NCBI RefSeq assembly: GCF_019396405.1 | Contig: NZ_JAHKRL010000317.1 | Coordinates: 1 to 34,418, forward strand | From: Nonomuraea rhizosphaerae | Lineage (GTDB): Bacteria; Actinomycetota; Actinomycetes; Streptosporangiales; Streptosporangiaceae | Length of the DNA stretch: 34,418 nucleotides | Direction: 5' to 3' | In this document: piece by piece, positions 1-7,805 of the stretch | Position numbering within the stretch: position 1 is the first letter of the stretch | Layout: each line of letters opens with the position of its first letter | The notes under the pieces: model-generated | What the model was told of the DNA's origin: nothing | Databases searched by the model: none | The model's input: the letters and a program-made list of their open reading frames with translations, nothing else | Program-made: the position numbers and the translations under genes

Positions 1-15
1 CCTCCTCGCACTCAT
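1..15 (-). CDS. Start of the next gene after the tape measure gene (partial)
   Basis: An ATG at 15-13 overlaps the tape measure stop codon in an ATGA arrangement. The frame stays open to the window edge, giving only five codons (M-S-A-R-R). The same 4-nt overlap occurs at six other junctions in this element, so a translationally coupled gene is likely. In long-tailed phages the gene after the tape measure usually encodes a distal tail protein. Nothing in the five residues tests that. Confidence 0.4.
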
Positions 16-2696
16 GGCACGCCGTTCTTGAAGATGTGGAAGCCCACGTCCGCGCCGATCCGATCCACGTCGGCCTGCTCGTGGAAGGTGGACCCGGACA
101 TGTCGACGGTCACGTTCACCCCGCCCGTCGCCGCGCCGGCCCCGCTGGCGTTCGTCATCGCGGACGCGCTGCTGGACATGTAGTCGACGCCCTGCATGCC
201 GGCGATCTGGTTCTCGTTGATCACGACGGCCTTGGGCGCGTTCTTCGCCTTCCACTTCGCGAAGTCCTCAGACAGCCGGTCCATCTGCGTCTTGGTAGCC
301 GCAGCCCAGGCCGCGAAGTCCTGGCTGAGCGCGTCCATCTGCGTCTTCGCCGCCGAACGGGCGGATGAGACGGCCTTGTGTGCGACGCCGGCCATCACCT
401 CGTTGAGGGTGGGCCCCATCGACGACGCGCCGTTGATCATGCCCTGGATGGTGTTCGTGCCGATCTCGTGGAAGACCGTCGACGGCGACTTGATGCCGAG
501 CAGGTTCTTGGCTCCGTCGATGGCGCCCTGCACGGTGCCCTTCGCGGCGTTGACCAGTTCGCCCGCCTTGGCCTTGATCCCGTTGATCATGCCGTTGATC
601 AGGTCTTTACCGGCCTGAAGCAGCCACGTCCCGGCTTCGGACGCCCATTTCTTCAGGTTCTCCGGCAGGTTCTTCACCACGGCGATCAGGTTGTCGATGC
701 CCTTCTGGCCTCGGGCTTTGATCTGGTCCCAGTTGAAGCCCATCGCCTCGCCGAGCAGCCGCATCCCGGTGTCGGCCAAGCTGCGGATTCCGCGGGTGCC
801 GCCCTCGACGATGGAGCCGAGCCCGTTCCACAGGCCCTGCCAGTCGCCGGTCAGCACCGACTTGACGGCCTGGAAGATGCCCTTCAGGACCTCGATGAAG
901 CCGCCGATCGCGCTGAGCACGAAGTCGAGGGCGCCGGTGACGATCGTGAGGATCTCGTCGCCCCACTCATCCCAGAACACCTTGATCCCGTCGAGGACTT
1001 CGACGACCAGGCCCTTGATGGACTCGAAGTATTCGCCGAATGTGTCTCTGAGCTGCGACAACAGCTCGCCGTTGTCGGAAACCCACGTGGCGACGTCCTC
1101 GCGGATGCCGTCGAACACTTCGCCGAACTTGTCGCGGACCTCCTGAATCCCTTCACCAAGGTCCGACATCTCGAACCCTTTGGCGAGGGCGTCACCCAGC
1201 TCTTCCAGCTTGGGTAGGACGGTGCTACCGAGGAAAGTCACGACGTTGGTTTCAAGGCCGCGCTTGAAGGCGGTGAGCTTGTTCTCGGCCGTGTCCGCCA
1301 GGGTGTCGCTGGCCGTCTTCGCAGCGCCGTCCACCTTGCCGAGGGCGTCAACGGCACTGGACGGGTCCAAGGACAGCAGGGCCTTAGCAAGGTCTTCGCT
1401 CTGCGTGCCGAGCAACTGCTGAGCCAGCGCGTAACGCTGCGTCTTGTCGTCCACACCGCGAAGCCGGTCGAGGATCTCGTCGAGGGCCTTCCGCGCGGTT
1501 GGCCCGCCCTCTGCGAACGCGGACGCCATCTCCTTGGCGTTCAGCCCCAGCTTCTGCAAGGCGGGCGACGCGGTCAGATCCTGGACACGGATGTTGATCT
1601 CTTTGAGTGCGTCCGCCACGATGTCCGAGTCCCGGGCACCCGCCTTCAAGCCCTGCATCATCAGGCCGAGTGCGTCCTTAGCGGTCAAACCAAGGTCACG
1701 GAACTGGGTCGGGTATTCGTTCAGTGTGTCGAGCAGATCCTGACTGCTGTCGGCGCCGAGCTGCGTGCCTCGTACCAGCACATCGAACGCTTCCTCAGCG
1801 TCCTTGGCCAGGCCGGTGCGCAGGAGCTTCGACACCGTACGGGTAACCCCGCCCACCTCTTCGTCCATGACCGTGGCGACATCCATCGCCCGTTCAGTGA
1901 CGGCCTTCAGGCTTTCGTCGCTGGCGTCGCGCATCCCGTCCAGGTTCTGCACGACGGACTTGATCGCGTCGCCCACGTCCGCCATGGACTCGCCGTACGC
2001 GTCGGCGTACACCTGGCCGGCCACCCGGCCGAGCTGCTCCATCTGCGGGCCGGTGGCGCCCACCTGGGCAATGAGCTTCTGCTTCGCGGACTCGGCGTCC
2101 ATCGCGGACTCGATGCCGGACATGATGGCGTCGCCGATCGCCGCGCCCGCCATCAGCCACGGAGCCGCCTTCAGCACGCCGATCAGGCTGGAGGCGATGC
2201 CGGACATGCGGCCGCCGCCCCCGACGCTGGCCTCCTCGACCCCGTCGCCGAACTCCCGGCCAGCGTCCTCGCCAGACTCGCGGGCGACGCGCTCGACGTC
2301 CCTCAAACCGTCTCGGAAGCCGTTCAGGATCTCGTCGGCCGCCCGCTGGCCGTCCGCGCGCGCCCCGTCGTCGAGCCGGTCGAACGCGGAGGTGAGCTGG
2401 TTGACGATGCCCTGCCCGCCCCGGCCGGCCTCGGTCTCCATCCGGTCCATGTCGGAGCCGAACTCCGACACCAGGCGGTCGATGTCGGCCAGCCCTTGTG
2501 TGGGGTCGAGGCCGTCGGTGATGTCGCGCTGGATCTCGGCGAACGCCCTGTTCACGGTCGATTCGATGGCGGACGTCGACGAGCTGGTGGTCGACTGGAG
2601 GCGCTCCATTCCCTGCCCAGCGCTCTGGAGCGTGGAGACGAACCCCTTGTCCTCCAGGTCGATAAACCCGGCCAGCTCGCCAACAGTCATCGCCAT
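12..2696 (-). CDS. Phage tail tape measure protein
   Basis: At 894 residues this is the largest protein in the element. Tape measure proteins set the length of a phage tail and act inside the tail tube during assembly and DNA injection. The central part (about 370-500) resembles the TP901-type tape measure domain. The stretch around 690-760 has the familiar D-L-I-N-G-M-I-N-G-I and I-K-S-P-S-T-V-F-H-E-I-G segments. A hydrophobic patch lies near 165-200. Two related blocks (K-T-Q-M-D-x-L-S-x-D-F-A) repeat near 790-825. The ATG at 2696 follows a GGAAGG ribosome binding site nine bases away. By the usual scaling of about 1.5 angstroms per residue the tail would be near 130 nm. The family call is firm; the domain limits are approximate. 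Confidence 0.9.
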   Translation of the reverse strand: MAMTVGELAGFIDLEDKGFVSTLQSAGQGMERLQSTTSSSTSAIESTVNRAFAEIQRDITDGLDPTQGLADIDRLVSEFGSDMDRMETEAGRGGQGIVNQLTSAFDRLDDGARADGQRAADEILNGFRDGLRDVERVARESGEDAGREFGDGVEEASVGGGGRMSGIASSLIGVLKAAPWLMAGAAIGDAIMSGIESAMDAESAKQKLIAQVGATGPQMEQLGRVAGQVYADAYGESMADVGDAIKSVVQNLDGMRDASDESLKAVTERAMDVATVMDEEVGGVTRTVSKLLRTGLAKDAEEAFDVLVRGTQLGADSSQDLLDTLNEYPTQFRDLGLTAKDALGLMMQGLKAGARDSDIVADALKEINIRVQDLTASPALQKLGLNAKEMASAFAEGGPTARKALDEILDRLRGVDDKTQRYALAQQLLGTQSEDLAKALLSLDPSSAVDALGKVDGAAKTASDTLADTAENKLTAFKRGLETNVVTFLGSTVLPKLEELGDALAKGFEMSDLGEGIQEVRDKFGEVFDGIREDVATWVSDNGELLSQLRDTFGEYFESIKGLVVEVLDGIKVFWDEWGDEILTIVTGALDFVLSAIGGFIEVLKGIFQAVKSVLTGDWQGLWNGLGSIVEGGTRGIRSLADTGMRLLGEAMGFNWDQIKARGQKGIDNLIAVVKNLPENLKKWASEAGTWLLQAGKDLINGMINGIKAKAGELVNAAKGTVQGAIDGAKNLLGIKSPSTVFHEIGTNTIQGMINGASSMGPTLNEVMAGVAHKAVSSARSAAKTQMDALSQDFAAWAAATKTQMDRLSEDFAKWKAKNAPKAVVINENQIAGMQGVDYMSSSASAMTNASGAGAATGGVNVTVDMSGSTFHEQADVDRIGADVGFHIFKNGVP

Positions 2697-2702
2697 GTGG
2701 TG

Positions 2703-3032
2703 TTACCTTCCGATCTTCGCTGCGGACCGGCCCCACTCCTGGAGCACGGCATCCACGTGGGCGGGGTCGCCGATGGCCAGCTCCCACTCAGCGATGGCGC
2801 GGGCGGCCAAGTCCGCCAGATGCAGGGCGAACCGGCCCAGGTCCTTGGCCCTGTCGCCGTCCGAGCGGTCCGCGATCAGCTCTTGCAGGCTCTGCAGCGT
2901 GATGGCGCCGAGCTGCTTCATCGGCAGGCCGGAGCGGCGGGCGATGATGAGGCCGATGGCGAGGGTGAACGGGTCGCGCGTGAGCTGGTCAACCTCGGGG
3001 AGGGCTTCGGCGGGGAGCTGCTCGGCGGCCAT
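2703..3032 (-). CDS. Small helical protein just upstream of the tape measure gene
   Basis: This is a 109-residue, mostly helical, acidic protein without a motif I can name. It ends six bases before the tape measure start. It lies in the same reading frame as the preceding 106-aa gene, separated from it only by TGA-CCG. Its ATG at 3032 has no clear ribosome binding site, which suggests translation coupled to, or reading through from, the gene before it. By position it could be the second member of a tail-assembly chaperone pair. That is positional inference only, because the sequence does not match the chaperones I know. Confidence 0.6.
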   Translation of the reverse strand: MAAEQLPAEALPEVDQLTRDPFTLAIGLIIARRSGLPMKQLGAITLQSLQELIADRSDGDRAKDLGRFALHLADLAARAIAEWELAIGDPAHVDAVLQEWGRSAAKIGR

Positions 3033-3035
3033 CGG

Positions 3036-3356
3036 TCAGACCCCGCTCACTTCGACCAGGTCGAGCGCGGCCAGCTCGCCGGCCTCGGCAAGCCACGCCT
3101 CGGCCGGTGCGCCGCCGACGGCCTGGTTCCACTGCTCGCACAGGTCCCCGGCCCCGGCCGCGAGCTGGTAGACGAGCCAGCACAGCCGCTCGGCGGCGTT
3201 CGGCTCGGCCTGGATGTCGGCGACGGTGCGCGCGACCAGCTCGGCGAAGTCTTCGAGGCTCACATGCTCGCCCCGCCACGCGGTGACCAGCGCCACCATG
3301 GCGGCCATGCCGTGCGCCGCCTGCTCCTTGTTCTGCCGCTGCTCTGCCGGGTTCAC
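3036..3356 (-). CDS. Small helical protein, positional tail-chaperone candidate
   Basis: This is a 106-residue protein starting at GTG 3356, where a 4-nt GTGA overlap joins it to the stop of the 235-aa gene. The frame is open upstream to 3704, but that extension overlaps the 235-aa gene and is Arg/Pro/Gly-rich shadow sequence, so I reject the longer start. The protein is predicted helical (for example M-A-A-M-V-A-L-V-T-A-W and L-C-W-L-V-Y-Q-L-A-A-G). It has no recognised domain. It ends in TGA followed by C, and the next gene continues in the same frame, which makes readthrough worth testing. Confidence 0.6.
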   Translation of the reverse strand: MNPAEQRQNKEQAAHGMAAMVALVTAWRGEHVSLEDFAELVARTVADIQAEPNAAERLCWLVYQLAAGAGDLCEQWNQAVGGAPAEAWLAEAGELAALDLVEVSGV

Positions 3357-4060
3357 CGCGCGCCCGCCTTCGCGCGGGCGGCTTGGCGGATCTGGGATAG
3401 CCGCATGTGCACGGTGGGCGGCGCCAGGTGCGGGAATGACGCCTTCGCTGCGGACAGGTGGAGGTCGACCTCTCCCGCCCATGACGCGTAGTGGCCACCC
3501 GCAAACTGGTGCTCGGCGAGCTTGTCCGTCAGGAGGTGGTCGAGTGGAAGGGCGGCCAGCTCGGCGGGCGGCGCGGGCGGGCGAGGCGCGGCCGGCGCGG
3601 GCAGCATGCCGGTCTCGCCGTGCTCGCGGGCGATGGCGAGGACCTCGCCGCGGGCGGCCGTGGTGCGGGCGAACAAGTCGTTGCGCTCCCCGGCCAGGTC
3701 CCACAACTCAGCGAGGACGTCGCGGGCGCGGCCGAACACGTCCGTGATACGCGCCTCCAGTTCATCGGCGGCGGCCCGGTCGCCGGCCACCGTGGCGGCG
3801 TAAACCTCGTACGCCCGATGGCGCGCCTCGGTGGCGGCCTGGACGGCGCGGCGCTCGGCGGCCTCGACGCCGAGTTCGGCGATGCGGGCCAGCTCGCGGG
3901 CGTTCGCCAGATCCGCGGGGTTGACGCTCTGGCCGTCGCGGATGTTCTCTTCGAGCGCGTCCACCAGGGCGGCGGCCTCGCTGGCCTGGTCGCGGGCGGC
4001 CCGAATGTCCTGGCGGGAGCGGGCGGCGTCGGCGGCGAGTTGCTGGGCAACGGTGGTCAC
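3353..4060 (-). CDS. Coiled-coil phage protein of unknown function
   Basis: This 235-residue protein starts at GTG 4060, which overlaps the stop of the 78-aa gene by four bases. Residues 1-150 are Ala/Glu/Arg-rich with long heptad-like stretches and are almost certainly helical coiled coil. A Pro/Ala linker follows near 165-180. The C-terminal 60 residues are mixed in composition and contain several His. The frame is open further upstream to 4378, but that part is arginine-rich shadow sequence of the 78-aa gene. I do not recognise a family. It does not look like a beta-rich major tail protein or a capsid protein, which matters because those genes are otherwise absent here. Confidence 0.65.
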   Translation of the reverse strand: MTTVAQQLAADAARSRQDIRAARDQASEAAALVDALEENIRDGQSVNPADLANARELARIAELGVEAAERRAVQAATEARHRAYEVYAATVAGDRAAADELEARITDVFGRARDVLAELWDLAGERNDLFARTTAARGEVLAIAREHGETGMLPAPAAPRPPAPPAELAALPLDHLLTDKLAEHQFAGGHYASWAGEVDLHLSAAKASFPHLAPPTVHMRLSQIRQAARAKAGAR

Positions 4061-4293
4061 TGGCCGGACTCCTGTTCGGCGCGGGCGCGGTTGGCGAGGT
4101 TGAGGGCCCGGTCGGCGACGCGGCGCCGCAGGTCCTCGGGGAGGGCGGCGAACGCGGCAGGGTTCGTCTGGGACAGCTGCACGTACTCGTCGAGGCGGGC
4201 GACGCTCGACGGCGTGCCCTCCGCGAGAGGCGGCGGCCCCTGCTTGGCCGCAGCGCGCTCGAATGCCTCCTGGATGCTGGCGGGCCGGTCCAT
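4057..4293 (-). CDS. Small helical phage protein of unknown function
   Basis: This is a 78-residue soluble protein. Its ATG at 4293 shares one base with the preceding stop codon (TGATG), and its own stop overlaps the GTG of the 235-aa gene by four bases, so it sits in a translationally coupled run. The sequence is charged and helical, with L-P-E-D-L-R-R-R-V-A-D-R-A in the second half. There is no zinc site, membrane segment or known motif. A head-tail or assembly role is possible from position but is not shown. Confidence 0.55.
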   Translation of the reverse strand: MDRPASIQEAFERAAAKQGPPPLAEGTPSSVARLDEYVQLSQTNPAAFAALPEDLRRRVADRALNLANRARAEQESGQ

Positions 4294-4601
4294 CAGGCGG
4301 CCGGAGTCTTCGCGGCGCGGCGCTTGGGCTTCGTCTCCTGCTCGTCCTGCTCCGGGTCGAGCGGCGTGCCGTGATCATCGGTCTCGACGAGCTTGTATGC
4401 GCGGCCGGCGGCGATCTGGCGCTGGACGTAGAGGACGGCGGACCGGCCGATCTGCACCACCGGGTAGTCGGTGTGGCATTCGCCGTTCTCGTCGCGGGTG
4501 TCGTCGAAGGAGACGCGGGCGACCCCGTGAACGAACACGATGCCGCCGAGCATCTCGCCGGTGTAGTCGTCGCGCGGTGCGGTGATGGTGAAGTACTTCA
4601 T
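4293..4601 (-). CDS. Small beta-rich phage structural-type protein
   Basis: This protein has about 102 residues from the ATG at 4601. It begins M-K-Y-F-T-I-T-A-P-R-D-D-Y-T-G-E and continues with V-F-V-H-G-V-A-R-V. That pattern, a short N-terminal strand, then Y-T-G and a V-F-x-x-G-V-A segment, resembles small proteins often encoded next to phage capsid genes. The C-terminal 25 residues are charged and Lys/Arg-rich. The frame is also open to 4658, but that extension overlaps the end of the HTH gene. The family resemblance is from memory and moderate. If correct, this is the only head-associated gene visible in the window. Confidence 0.55.
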   Translation of the reverse strand: MKYFTITAPRDDYTGEMLGGIVFVHGVARVSFDDTRDENGECHTDYPVVQIGRSAVLYVQRQIAAGRAYKLVETDDHGTPLDPEQDEQETKPKRRAAKTPAA

Positions 4602-4603
4602 GC

Positions 4604-5011
4604 TCACGAGCTGGCTCCCTGCCGGTAGGTCTTGAAGCTGGTTGGGTCGATCAGCCACGCGCGGGCGTGGAGTCGTTGGGCGCGGATGCGGCCAGCGGCG
4701 GCCAGGCGGCGAAGCTGACGCGGCGAGTAGCCGGTCTGCTCTGCTACCTGGCCGACGGTGACCATCACCCGTTCCACCGTGGCAGGGGCGTGCTCGGGAG
4801 GGCCGACGTCGGCCACCGGGGCGGGCTGGTCGGCGGCCTGGAGGGCGCGGAGGAACTCCGTCATGCCGGGCCGGGGGGTGCCGCCGTTCTCGCGCATCTC
4901 GCGGTTGAGGCCGCGCAGGAGGGTGACGAGCACGTCGCGTTCAAGGCCGGCGGGTACGGTGACGCCCCCTGGCTCCGAAGGGGACGGAGAGCGGGCGTCA
5001 GCGCTGCCCAT
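4604..5011 (-). CDS. Excisionase-type helix-turn-helix DNA-binding protein
   Basis: This protein has about 135 residues from the ATG at 5011. The C-terminal 55 residues form a MerR/excisionase-like winged helix: V-T-V-G-Q-V-A-E-Q-T-G-Y-S-P-R-Q-L-R-R-L-A-A-A-G-type recognition sequence followed by a wing ending W-L-I-D-P-T-S-F. The N-terminal half is Pro/Gly-rich with a short helical segment (D-V-L-V-T-L-L-R-G-L-N). Such proteins act as recombination directionality factors or as regulators. A recombination directionality factor would suit the serine integrase of this element, but a regulator is equally possible. The frame is open to 5074. No start has a convincing ribosome binding site, so 5011 is a best guess. 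Confidence 0.65.
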   Translation of the reverse strand: MGSADARSPSPSEPGGVTVPAGLERDVLVTLLRGLNREMRENGGTPRPGMTEFLRALQAADQPAPVADVGPPEHAPATVERVMVTVGQVAEQTGYSPRQLRRLAAAGRIRAQRLHARAWLIDPTSFKTYRQGASS

Positions 5012-5197
5012 GATCGACCACGATGACGGACCGTGTCTGCATGACCGAGTGAATGGCCCTGCATGACCGGACAAAAGCGGACGAATATCGGGGCGTCGGC
5101 CATCCCATAAGGTCGGCGCACGTCAGCGCGTCGTCAGACCGTACAGAATCGAGATTCTGTCTGGTATAGCGTCCAGCGTCGTCACAGATCGTCATGG
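5012..5197 (-). promoter_or_regulatory. Regulatory spacer with direct repeat and palindrome
   Basis: The 186 bp between the XRE gene and the HTH gene hold an 11-bp direct repeat, CTGCATGACCG, at 5037-5047 and 5059-5069 (22 bp apart, two helical turns). They also hold an 18-bp perfect palindrome at 5143-5160 (ACAGAATC-GA-GATTCTGT). This is the only long gap between minus-strand genes in the element, so it probably carries the promoter of the downstream gene set and operators for one of the element's regulators. I could not identify a convincing -35/-10 pair. Confidence 0.5.
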
Positions 5198-5803
5198 CTA
5201 CATCCCAGCCCTGATGACGTGACCGCCGACCTTGAGCGTGAACGGCGGCCCGGCCTCACGACGAGCAGCGGCAGCGATGCCCATCAGCTCCCGAGCGCGC
5301 GTGAGCGCCGTCACGTCGTCGAGCGCGCCCGGTCGGACCAGCAGCGCTTCCGCCTCGCCCTGCGCTGCGTTGGCGCGCGCATGCAGCGCCAACGCACGGG
5401 CGATCCGTGAGGGCATGGGAACGCGCCCGGCGAGGATCCCGGCCTCCATGGCGCGACGCCGACAACGGCGTGAGCCGTTGGTCTCCGGACGCAGCGACGG
5501 CCCGGCCGCGGCCACCAGCACCTCCAGCAGCTCCAGATGCGCATCAGGGTCGAGGGCGAGCGCCAGCGACGACAGCATGGAACGGCGCGGCCGGCGCTCC
5601 CCGCGCTCCAACCTCGTGATGGTGCTGCGTGACGTGGCCGCACGGAGAGCGAGCCGCCGAGTGCTCAATCCGTAGCGGGCACGCAGGGCGCGCAGGGTCG
5701 CGCCGAGCGTGGCCACAAGGCGGTCGCGTTCGGCATCCCCCGGTAGGTGGTCGCCTAACACGCGCACGCGAGACCCGTCCGCCTCCCCGCCCGGCGCTGT
5801 CAT
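5198..5803 (-). CDS. XRE-family transcriptional regulator
   Basis: This is a 201-residue protein starting at ATG 5803, which overlaps the stop of the zinc ribbon gene by four bases (ATGA). Residues about 30-90 form a classic XRE helix-turn-helix: L-R-A-L-R-A-R-Y-G-L-S-T-R-R-L-A-L-R-A followed by S-R-S-T-I-T-R-L-E-R-G-E-R-R-P. The rest is helical, Ala/Arg-rich and unassigned. It lies at the downstream end of the early gene cluster, just before the regulatory spacer at 5012-5197. It therefore may control the switch from early to structural genes; that role is inferred from position. Confidence 0.75.
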   Translation of the reverse strand: MTAPGGEADGSRVRVLGDHLPGDAERDRLVATLGATLRALRARYGLSTRRLALRAATSRSTITRLERGERRPRRSMLSSLALALDPDAHLELLEVLVAAAGPSLRPETNGSRRCRRRAMEAGILAGRVPMPSRIARALALHARANAAQGEAEALLVRPGALDDVTALTRARELMGIAAAARREAGPPFTLKVGGHVIRAGM

Positions 5804-5967
5804 CGGCGGGCCTGGATCCGAATCCAGGTGGGGCAGTCGTCGTCGTGGTGGAGCGACAGGTGGGCGACGCCGTTCTTGATCGCGATGTCGGTTTCGGAGT
5901 CGCAGTCGGGGCAGCCGCCGGGGATGGTCGCACCGTCGAGGCGGGCGAAAAGCTCCGTGACGTTCAT
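5800..5967 (-). CDS. Small zinc-ribbon-like protein
   Basis: This protein has 55 residues from the ATG at 5967, which begins two bases after the primase stop codon. It contains C-P-D-C near residue 20 and a second cluster H-L-S-L-H-H-D-D-D-C-P, so Cys and His residues could bind zinc. Small proteins of this kind with a C-x-x-C and a later H/C group are common in actinophage early operons, usually without known function. An in-frame ATG at 5988 would add seven residues and overlap the primase end. Confidence 0.6.
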   Translation of the reverse strand: MNVTELFARLDGATIPGGCPDCDSETDIAIKNGVAHLSLHHDDDCPTWIRIQARR

Positions 5968-5969
5968 GC

Positions 5970-7805
5970 TTATTCGTCCGTTTCGCAAAGGGGGTGTCGC
6001 GTCTGGCCGGGTTCGACGATGGTCATGGGCTCGCGGCAGGCTTCGCAGCGGCCGTTTTGGCTGGTGGGAGGGGAAGTTGCAGACCTTGCAGACCCTTCCG
6101 GAACTTTCTGATGTCCCACGTGGGAAGCGGAAAGTTCTGAAGAGGTCTGCAAGGTCTGCAACTTGGGGTCTTCTCCCTGGTCAAGGTCGGTCTCCGACTC
6201 CTCCGGGATCGGGTCATCCTCGGTCCGGAATCGGACACCGACATAGACCACCGGTTGCTTGGGGAGCGGGTCCGGTACGGAGAGCGGCGAGGTGTAGTCC
6301 CGGTACCTCACGAGGCCGTCGAGGCGCTTCGTGCGGCGCTCGGCGACCCCGTGCCGGGCGGTCTCCGTGTGAGTCTTGAAGCGGGGGTGGAACAGCTCCT
6401 TGGACCACATCTTGTGGCCGTTGCCGACGAGCCAGGTGTTGAACGCTTCGAGCATGTCGGTGGTAAGCACGAGCGCGGCCCGGTCGGCGACGAGCTGCTC
6501 GTCCCAGAAGCCGAGCACCCGATCGGCTTCGGCGCGCCACGCTCGGGTGTCGGCGGCGACCGTCTTCGTGACGGACATCGAGGTGTCGGGGTCGGCGTAC
6601 CAGCGCATCGCGCCCTCGACCACCCACGTCACGATGGCGTCCTGCTGGCCGCTCCTGTTGGCCTTGATGCGCGCCTTGAGGCCGGGGTCGCCCTGGCGTT
6701 CGTCGGGGCGCCGGCACTCCTCACCGGGCTTGCGGAAGGTGTAGGGGAAGCGCAGCAGGGCGAGCCGCCGCCACGTGCCGTGATCTGTTTCGTTGACGAC
6801 CGGAAGATAGTTCGTGGTGGCGAACAGGGAGTGGGTGGCCGGGAAGGTCATGTTGGACTTGTAGACGTGCCGGGCTCGAATGACTCCGACGTCCATGATG
6901 CGCTTGATCGCGGTGACGTTGAGGGCGCGGCCCTCGGTCATCTCCTCCGACACGAGGAAGCGCTGCCCGCGTAGGCTCGCCATCTCTTCGGAGTGCTCGT
7001 TGCCAGGGGAGAGCAGCTTGTGACTGGCGACGTCGGCGTAGTCGCCGAGCGCTGCGACGAGGCTGTCTGTGGTGATGAGCGTCTTGCCGTTTTCACCGCC
7101 GCCCTGCATGACGACGAGGATGCCGTCGGGGTTCGCGTGGCCGGTGACGGCCTGGCCGATGCGGACCTGGAACCATTCGCACTCGGCGCAAGGGAGCGCG
7201 TCGAGGGCCTTCATCCAGTCGGGGTGCCTGTAGCCGGGCCGGTAGGAGCCGCGCGTCATCTTGGTCATGAGCAGCGCCGGGTCATGGGCGCCGAGCTGGC
7301 CGGTGCGCAGGTTGACGACGCCGGCCGGGGTGTTGAGCAGGTCGGGGTCGGCGTCGAGGTCGGCCGGGTCGACGTGGATGCCCTCGACGCCGCGGGCGAG
7401 CGTGGTCACGTTGCGCACCTTGGCCGCCGAGAGCATGCCGAGCAGCTCCTTCAGGCGGCCCTGGTTGAGGCGCGGCCCGGCGGCGGCGGTCCTCTGGCCG
7501 AACTGTGCGGCCAGGTGGAGCCGTACGACCTCGTGCACGAGGGATTCGTCCACGGCGGCCCACCGCTTACCGTCCCAGCGCAGCCAGCCCAGGCCGGGGC
7601 ACCACCGGAACTTGCCGACCAGGACGGCGTCGGCCACCTGGTCGACGAGCACGGAGTCGGACACGTCGCCATGGCCTGCCGCGTCCTTCACATCATCGTC
7701 GGGGCTGTCAGCGGGGGGAGCGTCAGGCCAGGACGGGTCATCGCGCGTCAGGGAGTCCACGTACGCCTGAAGGGCGTCGGGGTCGGAGAAGTCGGGGTCG
7801 TTCAC
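5970..7805 (-). CDS. P4-family primase / SF3 helicase
   Basis: This 611-residue replication protein resembles phage/plasmid primases of the P4 family. A helicase of superfamily 3 unwinds the origin and the N-terminal region is linked to priming. Walker A is G-G-G-E-N-G-K-T at 235-242. Walker B is near 274-283 (R-F-L-V-S-E-E), and sensor motif C is near 323-332 (L-F-A-T-T-N-Y-L-P-V). The C-terminal tail has a C-x-x-C...H-x-L-C group that may bind zinc. The GTG start at 7805 overlaps the preceding stop by four bases. Codons near residues 545-575 coincide with a 91-bp nested palindrome, a candidate origin. The element therefore probably replicates autonomously after excision. Confidence 0.88.
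   Translation of the reverse strand: MNDPDFSDPDALQAYVDSLTRDDPSWPDAPPADSPDDDVKDAAGHGDVSDSVLVDQVADAVLVGKFRWCPGLGWLRWDGKRWAAVDESLVHEVVRLHLAAQFGQRTAAAGPRLNQGRLKELLGMLSAAKVRNVTTLARGVEGIHVDPADLDADPDLLNTPAGVVNLRTGQLGAHDPALLMTKMTRGSYRPGYRHPDWMKALDALPCAECEWFQVRIGQAVTGHANPDGILVVMQGGGENGKTLITTDSLVAALGDYADVASHKLLSPGNEHSEEMASLRGQRFLVSEEMTEGRALNVTAIKRIMDVGVIRARHVYKSNMTFPATHSLFATTNYLPVVNETDHGTWRRLALLRFPYTFRKPGEECRRPDERQGDPGLKARIKANRSGQQDAIVTWVVEGAMRWYADPDTSMSVTKTVAADTRAWRAEADRVLGFWDEQLVADRAALVLTTDMLEAFNTWLVGNGHKMWSKELFHPRFKTHTETARHGVAERRTKRLDGLVRYRDYTSPLSVPDPLPKQPVVYVGVRFRTEDDPIPEESETDLDQGEDPKLQTLQTSSELSASHVGHQKVPEGSARSATSPPTSQNGRCEACREPMTIVEPGQTRHPLCETDE
6074..6164. repeat. Nested palindrome inside the primase gene, candidate replication origin
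   Basis: The outer arms are perfect 21-bp inverted repeats at 6074-6094 and 6144-6164. Inside them GAACTTTC at 6101-6108 pairs with GAAAGTTC at 6130-6137. The centre is the perfect palindrome TCCCACGTGGGA at 6114-6125. Each outer arm also contains a short direct repeat, GGTCTGCAA twice in the right arm, as iterons would. The element lies in the 3' part of the primase/helicase coding sequence, so both strands read similar peptides. An origin recognised by the encoded protein is the simplest reading. A strong mRNA structure is the alternative. Confidence 0.8.

Noticed and set aside
3357-3704. Longer N-terminus for the 106-aa gene
   Set aside because: The extension overlaps the well-supported 235-aa gene and has shadow-frame composition. 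GTG 3356 gives the 4-nt overlap seen at other junctions.
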